The notes beneath the pieces were generated by a model. The model searched no databases. It saw only the letters and a program-made list of their open reading frames with translations, and was not told the DNA's origin. The position numbers were made by a program, and so were the translations under genes. From positions 124,001 to 188,000 of the forward strand of contig NZ_JSAK01000015.1 of NCBI RefSeq assembly GCF_000802965.1: a stretch of DNA of 64,000 nucleotides, written 5' to 3'. The number at the start of each line of letters is the position of its first letter. Within the stretch, counting starts at the first letter, position 1. Source of the DNA: Pseudomonas fluorescens. Its GTDB lineage: Bacteria; Pseudomonadota; Gammaproteobacteria; Pseudomonadales; Pseudomonadaceae. Shown one piece after another: positions 7,427 through 16,924 of the stretch.

Positions 7427-10339
7427 ATGCCGCTCGCCACGTTGATTCATCGCGCCAGTTTGCCCAGCCCGCAAGTCTCTGCGGAGCAAGCGCTCGAGCT
7501 GTTGCAGAACCATTACGGGCTCAGCGGCAGGTTGCAGGCCCTCGGCAGCCAGCAGGACCTGAACTATCGCGTCGACAGCGACCAGGGCCGTTTTGTCCTG
7601 AAAATCTGCCGTGGCGACTATTCGGCGCTGGAACTGCAAGCCCAGCACGCCGGGCTCAAGCATTTGGGCGAACACCCGGACGTGCACGTACCGCGGGTGA
7701 TCCCGGCGAAAAACGGCGCGGACTTACTGTCCCTTGAAGTCGGCGGGCAAGCGGTGCACGTGCGCCTGCTGGACTACATCGAAGGCCAGTCCCTGACCCA
7801 CCTTGATCATTTCAACCGCACGGTGGTGGCCGGCTTCGGTCGCTTGTGCGGCGAGATGGACCTGGCGCTGGCGGCGTTCGACCATCCGGGGCTGGAGCGC
7901 ACACTGCAGTGGGATGCCCGCCATGCCCAGGCGTTGATCACGCATTTGCTGCCGGTGATCCAGGATGATGCCCAGCGCAAGCTGATCGCCGAAGCGGCGG
8001 AGCAAGCCGAGCGCCATCTGCAACCTCTGGTGGATAAGTTGCCGGTACAGGCCATCCATATGGACATCACCGACGACAACGTGGTGTGGCAGCGCGACGC
8101 TGAGCGTCAATGGCAGTTGCAGGGCGTGATCGATTTCGGCGATTTGATTCGCACCTGGCGTATCACCGATCTGTCGGTGACCTGCGCCGCATTGCTGCAC
8201 CACGCCGATGGCGATCCGTTTTGCATCTTGCCGGCGGTGCAGGCCTATCACGCGGTCAATCCGCTGACCCATGAAGAGTTGCTGGCGCTGTGGCCGCTGA
8301 TCGTCGCTCGCGCGGCGGTGCTGGTGCTCAGCGGTGAGCAGCAAGTCAGCATCGATCCGGGTAACGACTACAGCCGCGACAACCTGACCCATGAGTGGGA
8401 GATTTTCAGTGTGGCGACATCGGTGCCGCTGGCGTTGATGGAAGCCGCGATTCTGAGTTCTGTCGGGCAAAACCTTCCTGCCATCGGCAGCGAAGATTTC
8501 GCGCCGCTGCTGCCAAGCCTGGTCGGGCGTGAATTTGCCTTGATCGATTTGGGTGTACTCAGCCCGCATTTCGAGGCCGGTAACTGGGAGCAGGAGGGTA
8601 TCGACCAGCGGTTGTTGAACGAGGCCGCCGCTGCGCACGGTCTGGCGGCCAGTCGTTACGGGCAATACCGTTTATCCCGCACCCGGCCGGACAGCGCCAT
8701 CGAACCGGACACCTGTCCGTTGCACGTCGAGTTGCGTGTGCCTGATGGCACGGCGGTGGAATCGCCGTTTGCCGGCATCGTCCATCAGCCGGCGCCGGGC
8801 GTGCTGCAACTCGACGGCCCGCAACTGAGTGTTCGGCTGTGGGGCGTAACGCCGTCGCTGCACGCGGGCGCTGCGCTGGTCAAAGGCCAGGTGCTGGGTT
8901 CGGTCAGCGGGCCACTGATTGTGCAGTTGAGTCGTGGTGCGACGCTAACGACGCCATTGTTTTGTACCCCGTCGCGCGCAGATGCCTGGAAAGCGTTGTG
9001 CCCGTCACCGGCGGCGCTGCTGGGGCTGGCCTGCGATGCGGAAGAAGAACTCGACGCGCCCACCTTGCTGGCCCGTCGCGACGCCAGTTTCGCCCGCACG
9101 CAAAAACACTATTACGTCGACCCGCCGCGCATCGAGCGCGGCTGGCGCAATCACCTGATTGACATGCAGGGCCGCTCCTACCTCGACATGCTCAACAACG
9201 TCGCGGTGCTCGGCCACGGCCATCCGCGTATGGCGGAGGTAGCCAGCCGTCAGTGGTCGCTGCTCAACACCAACTCGCGGTTCAACTACGCCGCCGTCGC
9301 CGAATTTTCCGAACGCTTGCTGAAGCTGGCGCCGGACTCCATGGACCGCGTGTTCCTGGTCAACAGCGGCAGCGAGGCCAATGACCTGGCGATTCGCCTG
9401 GCGTGGGCCTACAGCGGCGGGCGCGACATGCTCAGTGTGCTGGAGGCTTACCACGGCTGGACCGTGGGCGCGGACGCGGTGTCGACTTCGATTGCCGACA
9501 ACCCCAAGGCCTTGAGCAGCCGTCCGGACTGGGTGCACCCGGTGATTGCGCCGAATACCTATCGCGGCGAATTCCGCGGCCCGGACAGTGCGCCGGATTA
9601 CGTGCGCAGCGTCGAACACAACCTGGCGAAAATCGCCGAACAAAAACGTCAGCTGGCCGGTTTCATTTGCGAGCCGGTGTACGGCAATGCCGGTGGTATT
9701 TCGCTGCCGCCGGGTTACTTGCAGCAGGTGTACGCCATGGTTCGCGCCCGGGGCGGTGTGTGCATTGCCGATGAAGTGCAAGTCGGCTACGGGCGTATGG
9801 GCCATTTCTTCTGGGGTTTTGAAGAGCAGGGCGTGGTGCCGGACATCATCACCATGGCCAAAGGCATGGGCAACGGCCAGCCGCTGGGCGCGGTGATCAC
9901 CCGCCGGGAAATCGCCGAAGCGCTGGAAGCCGAGGGTTATTTCTTCTCGTCCGCGGGTGGCAGCCCGGTCAGTTGCCAGGTCGGCATGGCGGTGCTGGAT
10001 GTGATGGAAGAAGAAAAACTCTGGGAAAACGCTCAGGTCGTTGGCGGCTATTTCAAGGAGCGTCTTGAAGCGCTGATCGATATTCATCCGTTGGTAGGCG
10101 CGGTGCATGGTTCCGGGTTTTATCTGGGGGTGGAGTTGATCCGCAACCGCGAAACCCTGGAGCCGGCTACCGAAGAAACCACAGCGCTGTGCGACCGCTT
10201 GCGTGAGTTGGGAATCTTCATGCAGCCGACCGGTGATTACCTGAACGTCCTGAAAATCAAACCGCCGATGGTGACCTCGCGCCAGAGTGTGGATTTCTTC
10301 GTCGACATGCTCTCGAAAGTATTAAACGAAGACCTCTGA
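7427..10339 (+). CDS. Three-part fusion: APH-like kinase, M23-like domain, class III aminotransferase
   Basis: 970-residue protein. Residues about 20-340 are aminoglycoside-phosphotransferase-like (catalytic-loop version AIHMDITDDNVVW, then GVIDFGDLIRTW). About 430-530 is a beta-rich segment like the M23/lipoyl-type insert of such fusions (VESPFAGIVHQ). About 545-970 is a class III PLP aminotransferase (VNSGSEANDLAIRLA, IADEVQVGYGR, and the PLP lysine K812 in ITMAKGMGNGQPLG). Related proteins act on amino-alcohol phosphates or polyamine-like amines. Standing upstream of aguBA, a role in amine catabolism is plausible but unproven. Confidence 0.88.
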   Translation: MPLATLIHRASLPSPQVSAEQALELLQNHYGLSGRLQALGSQQDLNYRVDSDQGRFVLKICRGDYSALELQAQHAGLKHLGEHPDVHVPRVIPAKNGADLLSLEVGGQAVHVRLLDYIEGQSLTHLDHFNRTVVAGFGRLCGEMDLALAAFDHPGLERTLQWDARHAQALITHLLPVIQDDAQRKLIAEAAEQAERHLQPLVDKLPVQAIHMDITDDNVVWQRDAERQWQLQGVIDFGDLIRTWRITDLSVTCAALLHHADGDPFCILPAVQAYHAVNPLTHEELLALWPLIVARAAVLVLSGEQQVSIDPGNDYSRDNLTHEWEIFSVATSVPLALMEAAILSSVGQNLPAIGSEDFAPLLPSLVGREFALIDLGVLSPHFEAGNWEQEGIDQRLLNEAAAAHGLAASRYGQYRLSRTRPDSAIEPDTCPLHVELRVPDGTAVESPFAGIVHQPAPGVLQLDGPQLSVRLWGVTPSLHAGAALVKGQVLGSVSGPLIVQLSRGATLTTPLFCTPSRADAWKALCPSPAALLGLACDAEEELDAPTLLARRDASFARTQKHYYVDPPRIERGWRNHLIDMQGRSYLDMLNNVAVLGHGHPRMAEVASRQWSLLNTNSRFNYAAVAEFSERLLKLAPDSMDRVFLVNSGSEANDLAIRLAWAYSGGRDMLSVLEAYHGWTVGADAVSTSIADNPKALSSRPDWVHPVIAPNTYRGEFRGPDSAPDYVRSVEHNLAKIAEQKRQLAGFICEPVYGNAGGISLPPGYLQQVYAMVRARGGVCIADEVQVGYGRMGHFFWGFEEQGVVPDIITMAKGMGNGQPLGAVITRREIAEALEAEGYFFSSAGGSPVSCQVGMAVLDVMEEEKLWENAQVVGGYFKERLEALIDIHPLVGAVHGSGFYLGVELIRNRETLEPATEETTALCDRLRELGIFMQPTGDYLNVLKIKPPMVTSRQSVDFFVDMLSKVLNEDL

Positions 10340-10348
10340 TCCGCCCCT

Positions 10349-10440
10349 GTAGGAGCTGCCGCAGGCTGCGATCTTTTGATTTTTCTTTGCCATTCATGGC
10401 GCTGAAGATCAAAAGATCGCAGCCTTCGGCAGCTCCTACA
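10349..10440. repeat. REPIN-like inverted repeat pair (TGTAGGAGCTGCCG family)
   Basis: TGTAGGAGCTGCCGCAGGCT and its near-complement AGCCTTCGGCAGCTCCTACA face each other, each followed inward by ATCTTTTGAT or its complement. It lies between the aminotransferase gene and aguB. Confidence 0.85.
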
Positions 10441-10515
10441 TTTCTGGGTGGTAATTCGATTGTTATCGGGAATAAGCGCTTAGATTTAGACGAATTGCAG
10501 ATTATTAGCTTCTAA

Positions 10516-10533
10516 AGCCGATTTTTATCGGCT
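10516..10533. promoter_or_regulatory. Palindrome upstream of aguB (AGCCGAT-TTTT-ATCGGCT)
   Basis: Perfect 7-bp arms with a four-T spacer, about 70 bases before the aguB start, in an A+T-richer stretch. It could be an operator for an agmatine-responsive regulator. In P. aeruginosa aguBA is controlled by AguR, but no aguR gene lies next to it here. A weak hairpin with no regulatory role is the alternative. Confidence 0.4.
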
Positions 10534-10602
10534 ATAAAGTCGCCAATGCCAGGGCGTGGATGAACCATGCCCGACCGTCACGCACTTGCCCGGAGATGAT
10601 TC

Positions 10603-11481
<879 letters not shown>

Positions 11482-11486
11482 TCGAC

Positions 11487-12593
11487 ATGACCACTTTGAG
11501 CAGCACCCCTCGCGCAGACGGCTTCTACATGCCGGCCGAGTGGGCACCCCAAACCCAGACCTGGATGATCTGGCCCGAGCGCCCGGACAACTGGCGCCTG
11601 GGCGGCAAACCGGCGCAAGCCGCGCACGTCGCGGTGGCCAAAGCCATCGCCCGTTTTGAACCGGTCACGGTGGCAGTCTCCGCCGGCCAATACGAAAACG
11701 CCCGTGCCCGTTTGGACGTGCCGAATATCCGCGTCGTAGAAATGTCCAGCGACGACGCCTGGGTCCGCGATACCGGCCCGACATTCGTCATTAATAACAG
11801 CGGCGAAGTCCGCGGCGTGAACTGGGATTTCAACTCCTGGGGCGGCTTTGATGGCGGACTGTATTCGCCTTGGAACCGCGACTCGCAGGTGGGCGGCAAG
11901 ATCCTTGAGATCGAGCGCAGCCAACGCTATCGCACTGAAGGCTTCGTGCTTGAAGGTGGTTCGATCCACGTGGATGGCGAAGGCACGCTGATCACCACCG
12001 AAGAGTGTCTGCTCAACCGCAATCGCAACCCGCACCTGAACCGCGCGGAAATCGAAGCGGTGCTCAGCGCCAACCTGGCTGTGGATAAAATCATCTGGTT
12101 GCCGGACGGTTTGTACAACGACGAAACCGACGGTCATGTGGATAACTTCTGCTGCTACGTGCGTCCGGGTGAAGTGCTGTTGGCCTGGACCGATGACCCG
12201 CAGGATCCAAACTACCCACGCTGCCAGGCTGCAATGAAAGTGCTGCAAAGCAGCACCGATGCCAAAGGTCGCCCATTTACGGTGCACAAGATGCCGATTC
12301 CAGGGCCGCTGTATGCGACCGAGGAAGAATGCGCCGGTGTCGACCCGGTGGATGGCACTCAGGAACGTAATCCGTCCGTGCGTTTGGCGGGTTCCTACGT
12401 GAACTTCCTGATCGTCAACGGCGGCATCATCGCCCCGAGTTTCGACGACCCGCTGGATGGTCCGGCAAAAGAGATTTTGCAGACCCTGTTCCCGCAGCAC
12501 GAAGTGGTGATGGTGCCTGGCCGTGAACTGTTACTGGGAGGCGGTAACATTCACTGCCTTACCCAACAACAGCCAGCGCCGCACAAAGAGTGA
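11487..12593 (+). CDS. aguA: Agmatine deiminase
   Basis: 368-residue guanidino-group-modifying enzyme that converts agmatine to N-carbamoylputrescine and ammonia. Motifs: [23 protein letters not shown] at the N-terminus, [38 protein letters not shown] (active-site His), and the catalytic cysteine C357 in [13 protein letters not shown]. It is the second gene of the aguBA operon; a strong terminator follows about 70 bases after the stop. Confidence 0.95.
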   Translation: MTTLSSTPRADGFYMPAEWAPQTQTWMIWPERPDNWRLGGKPAQAAHVAVAKAIARFEPVTVAVSAGQYENARARLDVPNIRVVEMSSDDAWVRDTGPTFVINNSGEVRGVNWDFNSWGGFDGGLYSPWNRDSQVGGKILEIERSQRYRTEGFVLEGGSIHVDGEGTLITTEECLLNRNRNPHLNRAEIEAVLSANLAVDKIIWLPDGLYNDETDGHVDNFCCYVRPGEVLLAWTDDPQDPNYPRCQAAMKVLQSSTDAKGRPFTVHKMPIPGPLYATEEECAGVDPVDGTQERNPSVRLAGSYVNFLIVNGGIIAPSFDDPLDGPAKEILQTLFPQHEVVMVPGRELLLGGGNIHCLTQQQPAPHKE

Positions 12594-12663
12594 GTGCAGT
12601 TGTAACAGCTTGAGTTAGCGGCGAAATCATTCAGGCAAACGTTTTCGCGCACTGCCTCCTGGC

Positions 12664-12697
12664 AAGCCCGCAGCCCTTCAGGACTGCGGGTTTTTTT
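12664..12697 (+). terminator. Rho-independent terminator after aguBA
   Basis: CCCGCAG paired with CTGCGGG around the loop CCCTTCAGGA, followed by seven T residues. It ends the aguBA transcript. Confidence 0.9.
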
Positions 12698-12726
12698 GTA
12701 TCCGCTTGTCGACAGTTCGCAGACCT

Positions 12727-12742
12727 TGGCATAGCTCTTGTA
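12727..12742 (+). promoter_or_regulatory. Possible sigma-54 promoter
   Basis: TTGGCATAGCTCTTGTAT resembles the -24/-12 consensus TGGCAC-N5-TTGC. The GG-N10-G spacing is correct, but GT replaces the conserved GC at -12. It lies about 100 bases upstream of the 70-residue gene at 12840. Confidence 0.35.
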
Positions 12743-12839
12743 TCTGCGATGGTGCAATGCAGGGAGGGGGAGAACTTAGTTGTTCTGTCATAAACCTTGG
12801 ATAAGTTAGGCCGCTCACAAACCAGGAGAGAGCGCTGAA

Positions 12840-13052
12840 ATGAACGCCGAAGTGAATGTGGTGAGCGAGCGGACGTTGCATCCCCTGGCAGTCAATGGTG
12901 AATCGCTCCAGATCCTGGCGCACTGGTTCAAGTCCAATGGAACGCGTCAGATCGCAGAATGTGATCCGCGCCGGACGATGATCGAGCGCTACCCCGCTGG
13001 TTTATTCAGCGAAGCGGAACTGGATGCGTTGTGGGATGTGATGGAAGGATAA
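12840..13052 (+). CDS. Small hypothetical protein, 70 residues
   Basis: 70-residue acidic protein, no signal peptide or membrane segment; its C-terminus is an acidic helix (FSEAELDALWDVMEG). AGGAGAG lies about eight bases before the ATG. The gene is bracketed by a possible sigma-54 promoter and a strong terminator, so it is a single-gene unit. I do not recognise the family. Confidence 0.75.
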   Translation: MNAEVNVVSERTLHPLAVNGESLQILAHWFKSNGTRQIAECDPRRTMIERYPAGLFSEAELDALWDVMEG

Positions 13053-13081
13053 GAAGAAAAAACAACGGATTGATAAAAGAA

Positions 13082-13111
13082 AAGCGCTGCCAGGATGGCA
13101 GCGCTTTTTTT
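13082..13111 (+). terminator. Rho-independent terminator
   Basis: AAGCGCTGCC and GGCAGCGCTT pair around AGGAT and are followed by a T run. It ends the small gene at 12840. Confidence 0.9.
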
Positions 13112-13137
13112 ATGGGCGAAGACGCGGACACCCCACC

Positions 13138-13227
13138 TGTAGGAGCTGGCTTGCCAGCGATGAGGCCATCCCATCCAACGTTGATGTCGGATGAAAAACC
13201 GCTATCGCTGGCAAGCCAGCGCCTACA
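13138..13227. repeat. REPIN-like inverted repeat pair (TGTAGGAGCTGGC family)
   Basis: TGTAGGAGCTGGCTTGCCAGCGATG at the left matches CATCGCTGGCAAGCCAGCGCCTACA-like sequence at the right; the outer arms end in TGTAGG and CCTACA. It sits before the porin gene. Confidence 0.8.
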
Positions 13228-13408
13228 GGAGATTGTGTGGATTCAAACTCTTCATGCCGCGCGCCGATTGAGTTTTTCTGCCAAGTAAAGGCATTTCTTA
13301 GACGATTTTTGCCTGGTAACAGACGATTCACGAAATTGACACATCAATAAGGGCGCGGCTACGATTCGGCCAACGCCTGTGGCTGACCGCCATGACCCTA
13401 AAATAATA

Positions 13409-13446
13409 AAAAGGCCCGCCGCGAGTGATCGTGGGCGGGCCTTTTT
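13409..13446. terminator. Hairpin terminator upstream of the porin gene
   Basis: AAAAAGGCCCGCC pairs with GGGCGGGCCTTTTT around GCGAGTGATCGTG. With A and T runs on both sides it can work in either direction. No convincing gene lies directly before it on the plus strand, so it mainly insulates the porin promoter. Confidence 0.75.
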
Positions 13447-13529
13447 GTTTGCGGAATGAAAAAAGAGCGCAATAGTGCCGTTTCAGCCGTTCGACACAGC
13501 GCGTTTCAACCCGTAATAAGGAAAACAAC

Positions 13530-14834
13530 ATGTTGAACAAGCGAATCAGTCTGATCGCTCTGGGGATTTTGAGCGCTACACAGGCCATGGCTAACGACCA
13601 GGCCGAATCCAAGGGATTTGTTGAAGACAGCAGCCTCAAAGTGCTACTGCGCAACGCCTACATGAACCGCGACTACAAAGATGGCAACCCGGATAAATCC
13701 GAGTGGGGCCAAGCCGCCATCGGTACGTTCTCCTCCGGCTTCACCCAAGGCACCGTTGGTGTGGGTGTGGATGCCTTCGGTCTGTACGCACTCAATCTGG
13801 AGCGCAATGAAGACCGTAGCGGCGCACAAGGTATCGATTTCTTCAAGAAAGGTGCCAGCGGCGAGCCGGCTGATGACTTGGCCAAAGGCGGCGCAGCCGT
13901 CAAATTCCGCCTGTCCAGCACGACGCTGACCTACGGTGACCAGATGCCGGCCCTGCCGGTGCTGAGCTACGACAACGGGCGTCTGCTGCCGGAAAGCTAC
14001 ACCGGCACCCTGATCACCTCCAAGGAGATCAAGGGCCTGCAACTGGACGCCGGTCGCTTCACCGCCGAATCGCGTAAAAGCGCTGAAGGCCGTGATAGTG
14101 GTGGCTTGAAGTCGATCAACGTGTTGGGCGGTAGCTATCAGTTCACCGAACAATTCAAGGCTGCGCTGTATGCGTCCGACGTTGAAGACGTGTTGAAGAA
14201 GCAGTACGTGAACGCCAACTACGTTTTCCCGATCGACAAGGATCAGTCCCTGACCCTGGACTTCAACGGCTACCGCACCAAACTGGATAGTGCGTACGTC
14301 CGCGAAAACACCATCCCCGGCGAAAGCATCGTCACCGGTGACGACAACAAGATCTGGAGCCTGGCAGCGACCTTCGCCACCGGCCCGCACTCGTTCACCC
14401 TCGCTCACCAGCGCAGCACCGGCGACAGCAACCTGGGCTACGCCTACGGCGGCTACCAGAAAGATCAAAACCGCGTCGGTGACGGTGGCAACACCATCTA
14501 CCTGGCCAACTCCTACTGGTCCGACTTCAACGCTGAAGACGAACGCAGCTGGCAGCTGGGCTACGGCCTGGACTTCAGCACCTTCGGTGTTCCGGGCCTG
14601 AGCTACAACTTCGCTTACGTGCGCGGTGACAACATCACCACCTCCACCAGCGAAGGCGGCACCGAGCGCGAAATCTTCAACCAGTTCAAGTACGTCGTAC
14701 AAAGCGGCCCGGCCAAAGACCTGAGCGTGAAACTGCGCAGCTCGATCCTGCGCGTGTCGCAGAAGTCGAGCGAGTACAACGTCAGCGGTAACGAAGTGCG
14801 TGTGTTTGTGGATTACCCGATCAATATTTTCTGA
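13530..14834 (+). CDS. OprD-family outer-membrane porin
   Basis: 434-residue beta-barrel porin with a cleavable signal peptide ending AMA-ND near residue 22. Early strands carry LKVLLRNAYMNRDYKDGN and WGQAAIGTFSSGFTQGTVGVGVDAFG, a signature of the OprD/Occ family; the C-terminus ends in a strand with terminal Phe (VFVDYPINIF), as the BAM complex requires. OprD porins admit basic amino acids or small carboxylates. The substrate is not evident here. Confidence 0.92.
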   Translation: MLNKRISLIALGILSATQAMANDQAESKGFVEDSSLKVLLRNAYMNRDYKDGNPDKSEWGQAAIGTFSSGFTQGTVGVGVDAFGLYALNLERNEDRSGAQGIDFFKKGASGEPADDLAKGGAAVKFRLSSTTLTYGDQMPALPVLSYDNGRLLPESYTGTLITSKEIKGLQLDAGRFTAESRKSAEGRDSGGLKSINVLGGSYQFTEQFKAALYASDVEDVLKKQYVNANYVFPIDKDQSLTLDFNGYRTKLDSAYVRENTIPGESIVTGDDNKIWSLAATFATGPHSFTLAHQRSTGDSNLGYAYGGYQKDQNRVGDGGNTIYLANSYWSDFNAEDERSWQLGYGLDFSTFGVPGLSYNFAYVRGDNITTSTSEGGTEREIFNQFKYVVQSGPAKDLSVKLRSSILRVSQKSSEYNVSGNEVRVFVDYPINIF

Positions 14835-14874
14835 TGATCGATTGCAGTATCGAGGCCTGACTCAAGGCTGGAAA

Positions 14875-14908
14875 AAAGAAGCCCCGACTGGTTCGGGGCT
14901 TCTTTTTG
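14875..14908. terminator. Bidirectional terminator between convergent genes
   Basis: AAAGAAGCCCCGA pairs with TCGGGGCTTCTTTTT around CTGGT. It separates the porin gene (plus) from the M48 peptidase gene (minus). Confidence 0.9.
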
Positions 14909-14934
14909 CTTAAGGTTTTGCAGTGACTGTGGCT

Positions 14935-16512
14935 TCAGGCTTTTACCGGAGCCAGTTTTTTGCAGCTTTCCTTGCGGGTGGGGTACTGCTCGCACTTACT
15001 GAGAACCGCCTGCACCTGTGCAGCGTTTTTGAGTTGCTGGTTGGCCAGCAGCTTTTCGGTAATGAACAATTCTTCCGAACCCAGGTTCCGCTCTGCCTTG
15101 TCGATCATGGCCAGTGCCGATTGAGCATCACCGCGCTTGAGGTGGTAACCGATCATCAGGTCATAGATGGACGGGCCGGCCAGTGACCAATCCTTGATTG
15201 ACTCAAGATCTTTCAGTGCTTCGGCGCTCTTGCCTTGCGCAATATGCACGGCAAATGCGGTTCGACGAATGCCGGGCTGGTCTTTTACCGGCGAGGACAG
15301 CGCACGCTGGTTAAGTGCGTCGGCCTCACTCAGCTTGCCTTGCTCCAGTGCGGCGGTCGCCGCGTAAGCGTCCTTGTAAGCCTGCGTGGCGGCAACGACG
15401 GGCGCGGCATCGCGGACCTTCGGCCAGCTGCGTGTATCAACCCGGGCTCGGCGCTCCTGGCGGTACTCACGTTGCAGGTACTGTCGAAGTTCCTCATCGC
15501 GGTCTATGGGTGACATGTGCGAGCGATTGAAGTACTCACTTGTCGCGGTGATGCTGGTGGTCAGCCCCTGATTGATCAGTACATCCAGTTCTTTGGTGAA
15601 ACTATTGAGATTGAAGTGCTCAAGTGATTGCTGCATCGCGGTCTTGCGTTCACTGAGAAAGCTGCCGAGCAGCGGCTTTTGTTTGCCCTGGAAGTCGTTC
15701 AGGCGTTGCAGGCTGTAACTGGCGGCACGAGGCGCATATCCGGCACGGATCATCAAGTCGGTGCCCAACAGATCCGCCTGATCTTCCTGGCTACGACCCC
15801 AGGCCGTGCTCCAGATGTTGTCCGAAAAGCTGTTGGCCAGTGCGGTGTATAAAACCGTATTGCCAATGGTCTTTTGCGTACCGAGGGGATCCTTGCTGAT
15901 CAACTTCATCGTTCCGGAACTGCGGTCCACGCCGGTGTTGGAGGCCATCGCGGCGAACACCACCGTCGTGGCGATGTTGGTCATCAGTTCTTTCTGCTCC
16001 TTGAAGGCCGCCACGCGATCGTGGTGGCGCAGCAGCACATGGCTCATTTCGTGCCCCAGCATGGCCGCGATTTCGTCTTCGCTTTCGACGTTATCCAGCA
16101 TGCCCAGCGGAACGAACACATTACCTACCGAATCCGCCGACGGCCCGAAGCTGTAGCTGTCGGTGATCCGTACCTGCAACGCAGGCATCTCGCCGGGCCA
16201 GCCCTTGGACAACCTGGTGACGATGCCCTGCAAGTAGTTCTGCAGCATCGGGATATCCACCAGATTGTTCTGGCGGGTCTCATGGGCGGGAATGGCGTGG
16301 CCGTCATAGCTCAAGCGCTGTTTGCTCTGTTGCTGCACGTCGAGTTTGTAGTGCTGACGAACGTCTGCGTTTTCGACGTACTTACCGGCGACTCTGGATT
16401 GAGTCGAAGGACCTACCAGGTTCATCACCGCATCATTGGCGCCATTGAGGGTGCTACAGCCGCTGAGCAACGAACCGGCGAGGATCGACAGCGCAAGGAC
16501 AGACCTTTTCAT
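14935..16512 (-). CDS. M48-family metallopeptidase lipoprotein with C-terminal helical repeats
   Basis: 525-residue zinc peptidase. The lipobox LLSGC places the acylated cysteine at residue 19, so it is membrane-anchored in the periplasm. The HExxH motif is GHEMSHVLLRHHD (about 153-165) and the third zinc ligand is probably the Glu in SQEDQADLLGTDLM. After about residue 350 the sequence is helical and TPR-like, as in BepA. The open frame to 16578 is ignored because the signal peptide starts at MKRSVLAL. It is the last gene of an operon with a secreted protein and a CHASE2 protein. Confidence 0.9.
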   Translation of the reverse strand: MKRSVLALSILAGSLLSGCSTLNGANDAVMNLVGPSTQSRVAGKYVENADVRQHYKLDVQQQSKQRLSYDGHAIPAHETRQNNLVDIPMLQNYLQGIVTRLSKGWPGEMPALQVRITDSYSFGPSADSVGNVFVPLGMLDNVESEDEIAAMLGHEMSHVLLRHHDRVAAFKEQKELMTNIATTVVFAAMASNTGVDRSSGTMKLISKDPLGTQKTIGNTVLYTALANSFSDNIWSTAWGRSQEDQADLLGTDLMIRAGYAPRAASYSLQRLNDFQGKQKPLLGSFLSERKTAMQQSLEHFNLNSFTKELDVLINQGLTTSITATSEYFNRSHMSPIDRDEELRQYLQREYRQERRARVDTRSWPKVRDAAPVVAATQAYKDAYAATAALEQGKLSEADALNQRALSSPVKDQPGIRRTAFAVHIAQGKSAEALKDLESIKDWSLAGPSIYDLMIGYHLKRGDAQSALAMIDKAERNLGSEELFITEKLLANQQLKNAAQVQAVLSKCEQYPTRKESCKKLAPVKA

Positions 16513-16522
16513 GACCGACCCC

Positions 16523-16885
16523 TTATTGTTTGCAGCCCGCACCAAAACCGATGGTCGAGTTGTTCTGGCTGTCGGCAATCTTGCTTGCCGGCATTTTCTG
16601 GCACGGCAGCTTCACCATTTTGCTGGGGTTCAAGCGCAAGTCCATGGTGTCCAGCCAGACTTTCCGGCCCGCCAGTTCAACCTGCACCAGTTCCAGCGAC
16701 TCGTTGTATTGCAGCACCGGGAGCGGATTTTTCGGTGCGTCCTTCAACGGCAGTTCGCGTTCGAGTTTTCCTTGTTCGTCGAGCAACGCGATCGGATCGG
16801 CGAGAAATGCTTCAACAGTGGGCGCGGCGGCCAAAACTGCCTGGCTGAATACGGCGGCGAGCAAAAACAGGGCTGTTCTGGTCAT
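16523..16885 (-). CDS. Small secreted hypothetical protein
   Basis: 120-residue protein with a signal peptide (MTRTALFLLAAVFSQAVLA-AAP). The mature part has a proline-rich NPLPVLQYNESLELVQVE segment and two cysteines, CQKMP and GAGCKQ, which could form a disulfide. It lies 10 bases from the M48 lipoprotein gene and about 40 from the CHASE2 gene, all on one strand, so it is likely part of the same periplasmic system. I do not recognise the family. Confidence 0.8.
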   Translation of the reverse strand: MTRTALFLLAAVFSQAVLAAAPTVEAFLADPIALLDEQGKLERELPLKDAPKNPLPVLQYNESLELVQVELAGRKVWLDTMDLRLNPSKMVKLPCQKMPASKIADSQNNSTIGFGAGCKQ

Positions 16886-16924
16886 CCTTGATTCCTTTTT
16901 TATTTGATGAGAATGCGTGGGCAA

